From assembly GCF_003550175.1 (NCBI RefSeq), contig NZ_QXDF01000001.1:1264501-1328500 (forward strand): DNA of 64,000 nucleotides, in the 5' to 3' direction. Both the position numbers and the translations under genes were made by a program. Shown piece by piece: positions 20,445 through 30,248 of the stretch. Origin of the DNA: Dichotomicrobium thermohalophilum (GTDB lineage Bacteria > Pseudomonadota > Alphaproteobacteria > Rhizobiales > Rhodomicrobiaceae). The notes beneath the pieces are model-generated. The model searched no databases. It worked only from the letters and a program-made list of their open reading frames with translations, and had not been told where the DNA came from. The stretch's first letter is position 1. Each line of letters starts with the position of its first letter.

Positions 20445-20833
20445 GGCACCTACCTAAGGTCGAGAGACGGGGAACCGCCGGCACCTTCATCCACAACGGG
20501 GAATTGGTGTCGGCCAAAAGCCACAAACCGCCAATTTCGCCTGCGACGTTTACACTCTATATGCTTCGTTGGGCTATGAGGCTCGGCCGGCGCTATTGCG
20601 CGGACGGACGGGCGTGTGGAGCGGTTGCGACCCCGCGCCGTCCCTCAACGATTTGTAACATTGGCGGCGCAACTGGATGCTTGATCCTGAAGCGCTTCAC
20701 ATGGTCAAATTGCATTGATGGGGCGGTCCGTCAGCGAACCGGCAACGTATGCCGCGCTATATGACAAAGCTGCGACGCCCCGGCTTTCGGGCGCGTTCGC
20801 GAACGGGACGGCCAGACACCGAGGTGTGAGTCT
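20445..20833. other. clpP-clpX intergenic region
   Basis: 389 bases without a supported gene. An 8-bp stem with a long loop (CCGGCACC 20478-20485 / GGTGTCGG 20506-20513) follows clpP. An AT-richer part has TTTACA at 20549-20554 and TATATG/TATGAG nearby that could be a clpX promoter, but spacing is poor. An 86-codon frame at 20504-20764 has no ribosome binding site or family match. The length suggests clpX has its own regulated promoter. Confidence 0.4.
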
Positions 20834-22099
<1,266 letters not shown>

Positions 22100-22329
22100 G
22101 AGTATCCCCGCACGCGTGTCACAACCGAATTTCTGCAACTTGACTCTGTACGAAGCTCTCGCCACTTACGTCTGTTGAGTAAGGTAGAGTGCGTCCGGGC
22201 CGGGCGCTCCAGGCGGCGGCCCGCGACAGACGGTAACCACACCAACCGGGGCATCGGGGGCGGGCTCACGGTTCGCAAGCCGCATGGCCGCCGCTCAGTC
22301 GGGGCCGGTTCGATGCCAAGGAGACGTAT

Positions 22330-24783
22330 ATGACGGATCAACCGAACGAAATCACAACAACACCAGAGTCTGGCGGAACGACCTATCCGGTCCTGCCGTT
22401 GCGGGACATCGTCGTGTTCCCGTACATGATCGTGCCGCTGTTCGTCGGCCGCGAGAAGTCGATCGCCGCGCTTGAAGAGGTGATGAGCGCGGACAAGCAG
22501 ATCCTGCTGGTCGCCCAGAAGGACGCTAGCGAGGATGAGCCGACCACCGACGGCATCTATGAGGTGGGCACGCTGGCTTCCGTGCTGCAGCTTCTGAAGC
22601 TGCCCGACGGCACCGTCAAGGTGCTGGTCGAGGGCTCCGAGCGTGCGCGCATCGTGCGCTACACCGACAACGAAAACTACTTCGAGGCCGAGGTTGCCCG
22701 GGTCGAGGAAGAGACGGGACCGGACGAGGAGGTCGAGGCGCTGGCGCGTACGGTCATCAGCCAGTTCGAGAATTACGTCAAGCTGAACAAGAAGATCTCG
22801 CCGGAAGTTCTCGGCACGCTGAGCCAGATCGAGGATTACTCGAAGCTGGCGGATACGGTGGCCTCCCACCTGGCGATCAAGATCACCGACAAGCAGAACA
22901 TTCTCGAGACCACGTCGGTCGCCGCACGGCTCGAAAACATTCTCGCGCTGATGGAGAGCGAAATCTCCGTCCTGCAGGTGGAGAAGAAGATCCGCTCGCG
23001 CGTGAAGCGCCAGATGGAGAAGACCCAGCGCGAGTACTACCTCAACGAGCAGATGAAGGCGATCCAGAAGGAGCTGGGCGACTCCGACGAGCGCGATGAC
23101 ATCGCGGAAATCGAGGAGAAGATCGAGAAGACAGAGCTCACGAAGGAAGCGCGCGAGAAGGCTCTGGCCGAGCTGAAGAAGCTCAAGCAGATGAGTCCGA
23201 TGTCGGCCGAGGCCACGGTGGTGCGCAACTATCTGGATTGGCTGCTGTCGATCCCGTGGGGCGACGTCGCGGAGGTCAAGACCGATCTGGACGAGGCCCA
23301 GAAGATCCTCGACCACGACCACTACGGTCTTGAGAAGGTGAAGGAGCGGATCGTCGAGTATCTCGCGGTGCAGAAGCGCACTGACGCGATGAAGGGGCCG
23401 ATCCTGTGCCTGGTCGGTCCGCCGGGCGTCGGTAAGACGTCGCTGGGCAAGTCGATCGCCAAGGCCACCGGACGCGAGTTCGTCCGCATGTCGCTGGGCG
23501 GCGTGCGCGACGAAGCGGAGATCCGCGGTCACCGCCGGACCTATATCGGCTCGATGCCCGGCAAGGTGATCCAGTCCATGCGGAAGGCCCGGCAGGCGAA
23601 CCCGCTGTTCCTGCTGGACGAGATCGACAAGATGGGCGCGGATTTCCGCGGTGACCCGGCCTCGGCGCTGCTGGAGGTGCTGGACCCGGAGCAGAACCAC
23701 ACCTTCAACGACCACTACCTGGAAGTGGACTATGATCTTTCGAAGGTGATGTTCATCACGACGGCGAATACGCTGAACATTCCGCCGGCGCTGATGGACC
23801 GCATGGAGATCATCCGCATTGCGGGCTACACCGAGGACGAAAAGGTGGAGATCGCCAAGCGTCACCTCATCCCCGGCCAGATCGAGGCGCATGCCCTCCA
23901 GCCGGAGGAGTGGAGCGTGGACGATGAGGCGCTCATCGAGATCGTCCGCCGTTACACCCGCGAGGCCGGTGTCCGTAACCTGGAGCGGGAGCTGGCCAAG
24001 CTGGCCCGCAAGGCGGTCAAGGAGATCGAATCCGGCGAGAAGACGCAGGTGCACGTCACCAAGGCCGATCTGCAGGATTACCTGGGCGTTGCCAAGTACC
24101 GCTTCGGCGAGGCGGAGTCCGAGGACCAGGTGGGCGTGGTCACGGCGCTGGCGTGGACCGAGGTTGGCGGCGAACTGCTGACCATCGAAGGCGCCATGAT
24201 GCCCGGCCGCGGCAAGATGTCGGTCACGGGTAACCTGCGCGACGTGATGAAGGAGTCCATTCAGGCGGCTGCAGCCTATGTCCGCTCCCGCGCGAAGGAC
24301 TTCCATATCGACCCGTCGGTCTTCGACAAGCTGGACATCCACGTTCACGTGCCCGAAGGCGCGACCCCTAAGGACGGACCCTCGGCTGGCGTGGCCATGG
24401 CCACCGCGATCGTTTCGGTGATGACCGGGATCCCGGTGCACCGTGACGTCGCGATGACGGGCGAGATCACGTTGCGTGGCCGCGTCCTGCCTATCGGCGG
24501 CTTGAAGGAGAAGCTGCTGGCGGCGCTGCGCGGCGGGATGAAGACGGTCATCATCCCCGAGGAGAACACCAAGGACCTCGCGGATATCCCGGAGAACGTG
24601 AAGGATCGTCTGCAGATCACGCCGGTGTCCCGCATGGATGATGTGCTCCGCATCGCGCTGACACGTCCGCCCGAGCCGAAGGACTGGGACGAGGCGGCCT
24701 CGGCGGCTGCCGCCGCAGCGGCGGCTTCGGACTCCTCCGTGGAGCAGGATCAGCCCGTCGGCAGCAGCTTCCGCGCGCACTAG
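22330..24783 (+). CDS. lon: ATP-dependent Lon protease
   Basis: Lon is a cytoplasmic AAA+ serine protease for damaged and regulatory proteins. The 817 residues show the N-terminal LON domain ([20 protein letters not shown]), Walker [16 protein letters not shown], Walker [12 protein letters not shown], and the catalytic [17 protein letters not shown] with serine, followed by the lysine region [14 protein letters not shown]. The C-terminus has an alanine-rich tail before the stop. AAGGAGACGTAT precedes the ATG. A terminator lies 32 bases after the stop. Confidence 0.98.
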   Translation: MTDQPNEITTTPESGGTTYPVLPLRDIVVFPYMIVPLFVGREKSIAALEEVMSADKQILLVAQKDASEDEPTTDGIYEVGTLASVLQLLKLPDGTVKVLVEGSERARIVRYTDNENYFEAEVARVEEETGPDEEVEALARTVISQFENYVKLNKKISPEVLGTLSQIEDYSKLADTVASHLAIKITDKQNILETTSVAARLENILALMESEISVLQVEKKIRSRVKRQMEKTQREYYLNEQMKAIQKELGDSDERDDIAEIEEKIEKTELTKEAREKALAELKKLKQMSPMSAEATVVRNYLDWLLSIPWGDVAEVKTDLDEAQKILDHDHYGLEKVKERIVEYLAVQKRTDAMKGPILCLVGPPGVGKTSLGKSIAKATGREFVRMSLGGVRDEAEIRGHRRTYIGSMPGKVIQSMRKARQANPLFLLDEIDKMGADFRGDPASALLEVLDPEQNHTFNDHYLEVDYDLSKVMFITTANTLNIPPALMDRMEIIRIAGYTEDEKVEIAKRHLIPGQIEAHALQPEEWSVDDEALIEIVRRYTREAGVRNLERELAKLARKAVKEIESGEKTQVHVTKADLQDYLGVAKYRFGEAESEDQVGVVTALAWTEVGGELLTIEGAMMPGRGKMSVTGNLRDVMKESIQAAAAYVRSRAKDFHIDPSVFDKLDIHVHVPEGATPKDGPSAGVAMATAIVSVMTGIPVHRDVAMTGEITLRGRVLPIGGLKEKLLAALRGGMKTVIIPEENTKDLADIPENVKDRLQITPVSRMDDVLRIALTRPPEPKDWDEAASAAAAAAAASDSSVEQDQPVGSSFRAH

Positions 24784-24815
24784 GCGCGCTGGACGGACAG
24801 ACACGCCACGAACAT

Positions 24816-24856
24816 GGCCGGGGCGGCTTAATTGGCTCGTCCCGGCCTCTTTTTTT
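24816..24856 (+). terminator. Rho-independent terminator after lon
   Basis: GGCCGGG (from 24816) pairs with CCCGGCC (24841-24847), followed by TCTTTTTTT. It separates lon from the HU gene. Confidence 0.85.
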
Positions 24857-24921
24857 GGCAAGGAATGCGCAACGCCGCGGATTTCCGCCCCTTGCAAGAA
24901 ACTTTTGCGTGGATAAATCCT

Positions 24922-24950
24922 TTGACACACTTGGCGGGCAGGGGCCATGT
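24922..24950 (+). promoter_or_regulatory. Candidate promoter of the HU gene
   Basis: A perfect TTGACA (24922-24927) is followed after 17 bases by CCATGT, a weak -10. It sits between the lon terminator and the HU start, about 75 bases before the ATG. Confidence 0.4.
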
Positions 24951-25027
24951 GCCATTCACTGACCGCTCGATTTCCGTGCGTGAGCACGACTTTTGACGAC
25001 CTTGTGTTGTGGCGAAAGGAAGAGAAG

Positions 25028-25303
25028 ATGAACAAGAAGGAGCTGGTCTCGGCCGTCGCTGACGACGCCGATCTGACGAAGGATCAGGCAGGTGCGGCCG
25101 TGGACGCGGTTATTCGGCACATCCAGAGCGCGCTTCAGGACGGCGACGAAGTGCGCATTGCCGGTTTCGGGAGCTTCAAGGTGTCCGACCGCAAGGCCAC
25201 TACGGCGCGCAACCCGCGCACCGGCGAGACCGTCGAGGTGCCGGCCAGCCGCGTGCCGAAATTCCAGGCTGCGCGTGGTTTGAAGGACGCGCTCAATCCG
25301 TAA
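25028..25303 (+). CDS. hupB: HU-family DNA-binding protein
   Basis: A 91-residue nucleoid protein that binds and bends DNA as a dimer. It begins MNKKELVSAVADDADLTKDQ and holds the HU/IHF signature GFGSFKVSDRKATTARNPRT with the DNA-embracing arm, ending VPKFQAARGLKDALNP. ATG 25028 follows GGAAGAGAAG and is the family start. The gene has its own candidate promoter and terminator, so it is transcribed alone downstream of lon. Confidence 0.97.
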   Translation: MNKKELVSAVADDADLTKDQAGAAVDAVIRHIQSALQDGDEVRIAGFGSFKVSDRKATTARNPRTGETVEVPASRVPKFQAARGLKDALNP

Positions 25304-25335
25304 GGCTTCGGCCGAAAATCCGTTTTCCACGTAAC

Positions 25336-25364
25336 AGGGGTGGCTCGGTCGGGTCGCCCCTTTT
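25336..25364 (+). terminator. Rho-independent terminator after HU
   Basis: AGGGGTG (25336-25342) pairs with CGCCCCT (25355-25361; one T-G), then TTT. It lies 33 bases after the HU stop. Confidence 0.7.
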
Positions 25365-25467
25365 GCTTTGCGCTGGACAGGGTGGCCGGCGGCAAAAAGC
25401 ATGGCCGCCCCTACGCGATCTCTGATAGGATCGCCGCGCCAGCTTGCTTGAGGGGGCGTGGGTTCGC

Positions 25468-26241
25468 ATGTGGGAGTTTTTCCGGAGTTTCTGGCGCAGC
25501 CGGGTGACAGGGACGTTTCTCGCGGGACTGATCGTCCTCCTGCCGATCGTCCTCACCGTCGTCATCATTGCCTGGCTGGTGCAGATCCTGCGCGATGCCC
25601 TGGGCCCCGGCACCTTTCTTGGCGAGCTGCTGCGCCGCGGCGGCAGCGCGCTGGTCGAGAACGACACCCTGGCCTTCTGGCTGGGCGTGGCGATCGCGCT
25701 GATCGGCATCTGGGTGCTTGGCGCGATCGTCCGCACAGAGGCGCGGCGCGGCGTACAGGGCGCGATCGACTTGCTGTTCGCCCGGCTCCCGCTGGTGAAA
25801 GGCATCTACAACCCCGTGGCCCGCGTGATCCGGCTGGCGACGGAAAAGGGTGGCGGCGACCTGTCCGGGATGGACGTGGTGGCCGTGCGCTTCGGCGGGA
25901 CGGATGGAACGCACATCCTTGCCCTGCTGGCCAGCCATGACCGCTACTACATCGGCGACCAGCGCCGGGTGATGGTCTATCTGCCCACAGCGCCGCTGCC
26001 GATGACCGGCGGATTGGTGCTGGTCCCGGAGGATCACATCACGGTCGTGCCGGACATGAAGGTTGACGATCTTCTCAAGGTGTATTTCTCCCTCGGGGCG
26101 CTTGCGCCTGAAAGCATGCCGCCCAACATGCTGCAGGTGCGCCCAGAGGAAGCGGCGCTTTCCGAGGCGCAGATCGCGGGGCCGCCAAAGCCGGAGGCCC
26201 CGGCGCCCGTGAGCGGAGACACCGACGAGACCAAACGTTAG
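25468..26241 (+). CDS. DUF502 family membrane protein
   Basis: A 257-residue protein with two membrane segments (residues ~15-42, beginning TGTFLAGLIVLLPIVLTVVI, and ~68-92) and a soluble part. LPLVKGIYNPVARVIRLATE and GLVLVPEDHITVVPDMKVDD are typical of DUF502. The C-terminus is a proline-rich tail. The family is common in proteobacteria; its role is unknown. ATG 25468 matches the family N-terminus (MWEFFRSFWRSRVTGTF). The next gene starts 11 bases after the stop, so they likely form an operon. Confidence 0.85.
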   Translation: MWEFFRSFWRSRVTGTFLAGLIVLLPIVLTVVIIAWLVQILRDALGPGTFLGELLRRGGSALVENDTLAFWLGVAIALIGIWVLGAIVRTEARRGVQGAIDLLFARLPLVKGIYNPVARVIRLATEKGGGDLSGMDVVAVRFGGTDGTHILALLASHDRYYIGDQRRVMVYLPTAPLPMTGGLVLVPEDHITVVPDMKVDDLLKVYFSLGALAPESMPPNMLQVRPEEAALSEAQIAGPPKPEAPAPVSGDTDETKR

Positions 26242-26252
26242 GACGATCAAGG

Positions 26253-26627
26253 ATGCAGGCAAAAGGCACCTACGAGGAAAGCGACATCACCGCGCGGCTG
26301 AGTAAGGACCTGCCGACCTGGCGCTATGAGGGCGGGCAACTCCGCCGCACCTATGGCACCCATGGCTTCAAGGCTTCCGTCATGGTGGCGAATGCCGTGG
26401 CGCATCTGGCCGAGGCGGCTTGGCACCACCCGGACATCACCATCTCGTTCGGCAAGGTCGAGGTCGCCATCGAATCGCATGACGTCGGCGGCATCACCGA
26501 CCGCGACTTCGAGCTGGCCGCCAAGATCGAGCAGGTGATCATGTGGCAGCCCGGCAAGGAGGGCGGCGCGCTCACCGGAACGCCCGAGAACGAGTCGATC
26601 GCCAGGTACATCAAATACAATGCCTAG
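26253..26627 (+). CDS. Pterin-4a-carbinolamine dehydratase-like protein
   Basis: A 124-residue protein with the PCD/DCoH fold pattern: WRYEGGQLRRTYGTHGFKAS, then AAWHHPDITISFGKVEVAIE and SHDVGGITDRDFELAAKIE. The HHP motif and the later histidine are the residues that dehydrate 4a-hydroxytetrahydrobiopterin in known enzymes. It probably recycles or repairs a pterin, but no phenylalanine hydroxylase is visible. It lies between DUF502 and folB, so a link to folate or pterin metabolism is supported by its neighbour. Confidence 0.83.
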   Translation: MQAKGTYEESDITARLSKDLPTWRYEGGQLRRTYGTHGFKASVMVANAVAHLAEAAWHHPDITISFGKVEVAIESHDVGGITDRDFELAAKIEQVIMWQPGKEGGALTGTPENESIARYIKYNA

Positions 26628-26704
26628 CGCCGTTCCGGTGCCCCTGCGGTGCGCATCGTGACCGGCACCCCGTCCTCAACGCCCGGTGCGACGGTGCGCC
26701 CCGC

Positions 26705-27079
26705 ATGAGCCAATCTCCGATCTATTCCGACATCATCTTCGTGCGCGATCTGGTGCTGCCCTGCCGGATCGGCATCCACGCCGAGGAGCACAACGGCAAG
26801 CAGCGCGTGCGCTTCAGCGTGGACATCGCCGTGGCGCATGGCGCGACCCGCGACCGTCGCCGGCCGGTGGTCGATTATGATTCGATAATCGAAGCGATCC
26901 AGGCGGTCATCGACGAAGGGCACATCAACCTGATGGAGACGCTCGCCGAGCGCGTGGCCGATTCATGTTTGGCGCTGCAAGGGGCGCAGCGCGTGAGCGT
27001 GCGCGTGGAAAAACTGGATCGCGTCCCGGGCGCATCGCTTGGCGTGGAGATCACGCGCGGAAGCGAACCCGCCTCTTAG
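26705..27079 (+). CDS. folB: Dihydroneopterin aldolase
   Basis: FolB converts dihydroneopterin to 6-hydroxymethyl-dihydropterin and glycolaldehyde in folate synthesis. The 124 residues contain DIIFVRDLVLPCRIGIHAEE, VVDYDSIIEAIQAVIDEGHI, LMETLAERVADSCL with the substrate glutamate, and a C-terminal VRVEKLDRVPGASLGVEITR with the catalytic lysine. ATG 26705 matches the family start; the frame is open further upstream without support. It follows the pterin dehydratase-like gene by 77 bases. Confidence 0.92.
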   Translation: MSQSPIYSDIIFVRDLVLPCRIGIHAEEHNGKQRVRFSVDIAVAHGATRDRRRPVVDYDSIIEAIQAVIDEGHINLMETLAERVADSCLALQGAQRVSVRVEKLDRVPGASLGVEITRGSEPAS

Positions 27080-27211
27080 GACACGCTCGCCTGTCCCTCG
27101 TCATTGCCGGCAATCTGGCCCTCGCAAAAATATTGGCGTGGCGCGCCGGCACGGGTGTGCCTTTTCTGTTATAGCCCAACATGTCCGCTGAGACAGACGC
27201 GTCGTAACAAT

Positions 27212-27342
27212 TTATGCGGCACGCGAATCAGCGTAATCGCAAAACCATGACGTGCAGTTGGGGATCGTGCGTTGGGCACGAGCTGGCGTCATCCGCCTGC
27301 AGGGGGCAGGCGGGATTTTGGGCCTATTGAGAGGGACTTTTC
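27212..27342 (+). promoter_or_regulatory. Promoter and structured leader of the first outer-membrane barrel gene
   Basis: TTATGC (27212-27217) and TAATCG (27234-27239) flank a 16-base spacer containing GCACGCGAATC. After it come ACCATGACGTGCAGTT, a hairpin TCGTGC/GCACGA, then GCTGGCGTCA, a second hairpin CCGCCTGC (27293-27300) / GCAGGCGG (27306-27313), and the ribosome binding site TGAGAGGGA. The same blocks in the same order precede the paralog at 28442, with different stem sequences. The promoter elements are weak by consensus; the leader similarity is plain. Confidence 0.6.
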
Positions 27343-28098
27343 ATGCGCAAACTGGTGTTTGGCGCCGCAGCTGCGGCGTGTCTCGGCATGGCCGCGCCGG
27401 CCATGGCGGGTGGTATGTATGACGGCTCGATGAAAGATGCGCCGGTTGAGCCAATCGTCCACGCTCCGATTTGGGCTGGTCTTTATGTTGGTGGCTCACT
27501 GGGCTTTGGCGTGGGCGACACTTCGGGGCAGCTCTGCTTTGATGGCTCGTGTCTGGATTTTCTGTCTTCTGACTATGATGTCGACGGTGCTGTCTATGGC
27601 GCGCACATCGGATATAACTGGCAGCACGGCCACAAGGTTTTCGGAATTGAAGCTGCTCTCAATGGCACAGATATTGATGGCAGTGAAGACTGTGGCCCAT
27701 TTTTCAATTTCACGACGTGTGAGCGTGAACTAGATTATTATGCCACGGTAGTTGGCCGGCTTGGTTACGCCGTAAATAACTTGCTGTTCTACGGGTTCGG
27801 TGGTGTTGCCTGGGGTGAAGTCGAGACGGATGTAAGCATCTTAGGTCAGAACCTGTTTGATGGCAGCGAAACCCATGTGGGTTGGACTGGCGGCATCGGT
27901 ATCGAGACTGCGCTCACTGAACGGTTCTTTGCGGGTGTTGAATACGCTCACGTTGATCTCGGTGAAGAAGACTTGTCTTTCGATATCTGTCATTGCGAAG
28001 GCACCGATAAAGTTGATATGGACTTTGACGTGATCAAAATTCGCGCGAGCTACAAGCTGTGGGACCGCGGCCAGGAGCCGCTGGAATCCTACAAATAG
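27343..28098 (+). CDS. Outer-membrane beta-barrel protein (Omp25/31-like), cysteine-bearing loops
   Basis: A 251-residue protein with a signal peptide (MRKLVFGAAAAACLGMAAPA, cut after AMA). An eight-stranded-barrel pattern of alternating aromatic strands follows: APIWAGLYVGGSLGFGVGD, GAHIGYNWQHGHKVFGIEA, YYATVVGRLGYAVNNLLFYG, WTGGIGIETALTERFFAGV. The predicted outer loops carry close cysteine pairs (LCFDGSC, DCGPFFNFTTC, ICHC), which may form disulfides. It is AT-richer than its neighbours. It is a paralog of the next gene, with which it shares its leader. It ends before a strong terminator, so it is transcribed alone. Confidence 0.85.
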   Translation: MRKLVFGAAAAACLGMAAPAMAGGMYDGSMKDAPVEPIVHAPIWAGLYVGGSLGFGVGDTSGQLCFDGSCLDFLSSDYDVDGAVYGAHIGYNWQHGHKVFGIEAALNGTDIDGSEDCGPFFNFTTCERELDYYATVVGRLGYAVNNLLFYGFGGVAWGEVETDVSILGQNLFDGSETHVGWTGGIGIETALTERFFAGVEYAHVDLGEEDLSFDICHCEGTDKVDMDFDVIKIRASYKLWDRGQEPLESYK

Positions 28099-28130
28099 GA
28101 CCTCGACTGATCCTCTGAGTCATCTCCTGG

Positions 28131-28160
28131 GCCGGGCCTTCGCGCCCGGCTCTTTTTTTT
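28131..28160 (+). terminator. Rho-independent terminator after the first barrel gene
   Basis: GCCGGGC (28131-28137) pairs with GCCCGGC (28144-28150), then TCTTTTTTTT. Confidence 0.92.
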
Positions 28161-28305
28161 GCTCGGCCACGGAGGCAGACGCCAACGCGCGATAATGCCG
28201 CTTGCTGGCAACCCTTTGTTTACGAACACCCTCGTTGTCCCCCGTTTCTGTCACATGCACGCAACAGTTGTCCCCAAACTCCTTCTGCAATCGACAAAAC
28301 CACTT

Positions 28306-28441
28306 TTGCCCGCACGCGAATCCGGGCTATGAACGCAACCATGACGTGCAGTTAAGTGGGATCACGCCATGGGGGCGTGGGCTGCCGTCAGGCGTCCGCA
28401 GAAGAGGCGGGCGGAACAAGTCACTCTGAGAGGGAGAAAAG
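28306..28441 (+). promoter_or_regulatory. Promoter and structured leader of the second outer-membrane barrel gene
   Basis: TTGCCC (28306-28311) and TATGAA (28328-28333) are 16 bases apart around GCACGCGAATC. Then follow ACCATGACGTGCAGTT, hairpin CACGCC/GGCGTG, GCTGCCGTCA, a short hairpin TCCGC/GCGGA and TGAGAGGGA before the ATG. Compared with the leader at 27212, single-stranded blocks are the same and stems differ while still pairing, suggesting a conserved RNA shape. The rest of the 343-base gap from 28099 holds only the terminator of the first barrel gene. Confidence 0.6.
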
Positions 28442-29287
28442 ATGCGCAAGCTCCTCTGCGGGGCTGTGGCCGCGGTGTGCATCGGCGCCGCCGGTCCAGC
28501 CATGGCGAATGGTTCCATGAAAGATGTCGTTGTTGTCGAGCCGGCTCCGCTCTGGTCGGGCTGCTATTTCGGCTTGAATGTCGGCGGTGCGTGGATGGAT
28601 GATCAGAATTACAGTGATGTCAAGAAATCGTACGGATTTTACGCTGACGACTATGAACACGCATACGACCATCACAATTCTAACAAAGGCTCGTCAGGCT
28701 ATTGGAAGACGGACTACGATGGCTACAGCTTCCACGATAATGTCGATGACTCGGGTCCGTTCGGTGGCGGCCATATAGGCTGTAATTTTGAGCGCGGCGC
28801 GTTCATCTTCGGCGTGGAGAGCGATATCGGTGTCGCGAACGATGTCGATTATCTCGCCTCGGTTCGCGGCCGGATCGGGACCGCCGCCTGGAGCCGCTCG
28901 CATCTGTACCTGACCGCCGGCGTGGCCTTCGCCAGCTTCGACCGCGATTTCAAGCTAAAGTATGAGCATGAAGGTCATGAATACTATCACCGTTACGACG
29001 AGGGCGATGACGAGACCGGTTGGGTGCTCGGCGCAGGCTGGGAATATCTCATCAAGGACAATATGAGTTTTGGTCTCGAAGGGCTCTATTACTGGTTCGA
29101 CGACGACTCCAGCAAGTATGAATGGATCGACAAATATGATGGCCCTAGTGGGTCCTGCGGCGATTCATGCGGCTACAGTCATCACTACCACGCCTACAAG
29201 TTCGACCGGGACGTCGATAACGAGGTCTTCGTGATCCGTGCGCGGCTGAGCTATCACCTGCGCCGTGCGCCGGAGCCGCTGAAGTAA
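28442..29287 (+). CDS. Outer-membrane beta-barrel protein (Omp25/31-like), histidine-rich loops
   Basis: A 281-residue paralog of the preceding gene, with nearly the same signal peptide (MRKLLCGAVAAVCIGAAGPA, cut after AMA) and the barrel strands WSGCYFGLNVGGAWMDD, GPFGGGHIGCNFERGAFIFG, WSRSHLYLTAGVAFASFDRD, TGWVLGAGWEYLIKDNMSFG and VIRARLSYHLRRA. Its predicted outer loops are unusually rich in histidine, tyrosine and aspartate (YEHAYDHHNSNKG, EGHEYYHRYDEGDDE, CGYSHHYHAYKFDRD). That suggests metal or pH-dependent binding, by inference only. It is followed by its own terminator. Confidence 0.85.
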   Translation: MRKLLCGAVAAVCIGAAGPAMANGSMKDVVVVEPAPLWSGCYFGLNVGGAWMDDQNYSDVKKSYGFYADDYEHAYDHHNSNKGSSGYWKTDYDGYSFHDNVDDSGPFGGGHIGCNFERGAFIFGVESDIGVANDVDYLASVRGRIGTAAWSRSHLYLTAGVAFASFDRDFKLKYEHEGHEYYHRYDEGDDETGWVLGAGWEYLIKDNMSFGLEGLYYWFDDDSSKYEWIDKYDGPSGSCGDSCGYSHHYHAYKFDRDVDNEVFVIRARLSYHLRRAPEPLK

Positions 29288-29328
29288 ACCTTCTACACTC
29301 CTCCTTCCCCACCTCACCTGAAGCAGAC

Positions 29329-29360
29329 AGCCGGGCGTTCGCGCCCGGCTTGTATTTTTT
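29329..29360 (+). terminator. Rho-independent terminator after the second barrel gene
   Basis: AGCCGGGC (29329-29336) pairs with GCCCGGCT (29343-29350), then TGTATTTTTT. Its stem resembles the terminator after the first barrel gene, consistent with gene duplication. Confidence 0.9.
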
Positions 29361-29460
29361 GGCGTCCGCCCGCTCTCGGCCTTGACGGCCTTGTCCGTTT
29401 ATCGCCGCGCCGGCTCGGCCGTTGCACGCCGCGCCCAACCGGCCTATTCTCCGCCTCAGC

Positions 29461-29536
<76 letters not shown>

Positions 29537-29633
29537 GCGCCGTTGTCGATCGCGTGAAAGAGCGTCTTGACGCCGGACACGGCCTCACGTACATCACTGC
29601 GTATCCGGTCAATGTTCCGTGCCTGGACGCATT

Positions 29634-29710
29634 GGGGGTGTAGCTCAGTCGGTTAGAGCGCTGGCCTGTCACGCCAGAGGCCGCGGGTTCGAGTCCCGTC
29701 ACTCCCGCCA
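29634..29710 (+). tRNA. tRNA-Asp (anticodon GTC)
   Basis: A 77-base cloverleaf with encoded CCA: acceptor GGGGGTG/CACTCCC (one G-T), anticodon stem CTGGC/GCCAG with loop CTGTCAC (anticodon GTC), and T-arm GCGGGTTCGAGTCCCGT. It lies 97 bases after tRNA-Val and is probably in the same transcript. Confidence 0.97.
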
Positions 29711-29882
29711 TTTCCTCCCTTCGGCGCGGCCACTAACCCCGACAAAATTTCACAGCTTGCGCCGGGATCAGGGCTGGTCTACGGGTGCTGCAATGCGATA
29801 TTATTTGGAGCGTTTCAAACACGCGCGGCCGTTTTTGTGAGCTGGCCCGCCGGCCGGCTGCCGCGCCCGATTGGGCCAAACG

Positions 29883-30248
29883 ATGACCGACCTCCTCCAA
29901 GATTACCTGCCGCTTCTTATATTCTTTGGTGTGGCCGCGGTTATCGGTGCGGCGCTGCTGATCGCGCCGTTCCTCGTGGCCCCGAACAACCCGGACCCGG
30001 AAAAGGTGTCGACCTATGAATGCGGCTTCCCCGCGTTCGAGAGTGCCCGGATGCGCTTCGATGTGCGCTTTTACCTGGTGGCGATCCTCTTCATCATCTT
30101 CGACCTGGAGGTCGCCTTCCTGTTTCCTTGGGCGGTCGCCTTCGAGGAGGCCGGGCTGTTCGGCTTCTGGGCCATGATGCTGTTTCTGGCCATCCTGACG
30201 ATCGGCTTCATCTATGAGTGGCGCAAAGGAGCGCTGGAATGGGATTGA
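29883..30248 (+). CDS. nuoA: NADH-quinone oxidoreductase subunit A
   Basis: NuoA is a small membrane subunit of complex I next to the quinone site. The 121 residues have three membrane helices and the conserved loop [20 protein letters not shown], followed by [18 protein letters not shown] 29883 matches family N-termini ([14 protein letters not shown]). It is the first gene of a complete nuoA-N operon; a promoter must lie between tRNA-Asp and this start, but I cannot pick it with confidence. Confidence 0.97.
   Translation: MTDLLQDYLPLLIFFGVAAVIGAALLIAPFLVAPNNPDPEKVSTYECGFPAFESARMRFDVRFYLVAILFIIFDLEVAFLFPWAVAFEEAGLFGFWAMMLFLAILTIGFIYEWRKGALEWD

Noticed and set aside
20504-20764. 86-codon plus-strand frame between clpP and clpX
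   Set aside because: No ribosome binding site, odd composition and no family resemblance; the region looks regulatory.
27247-27330. Possible 27-codon leader peptide before the first barrel gene (ATGACGTGCAGTTGG...)
   Set aside because: In the paralogous leader the same ATGACGTGCAGT is followed at once by TAA, so the reading frame is not conserved; the conservation is at the nucleotide level.
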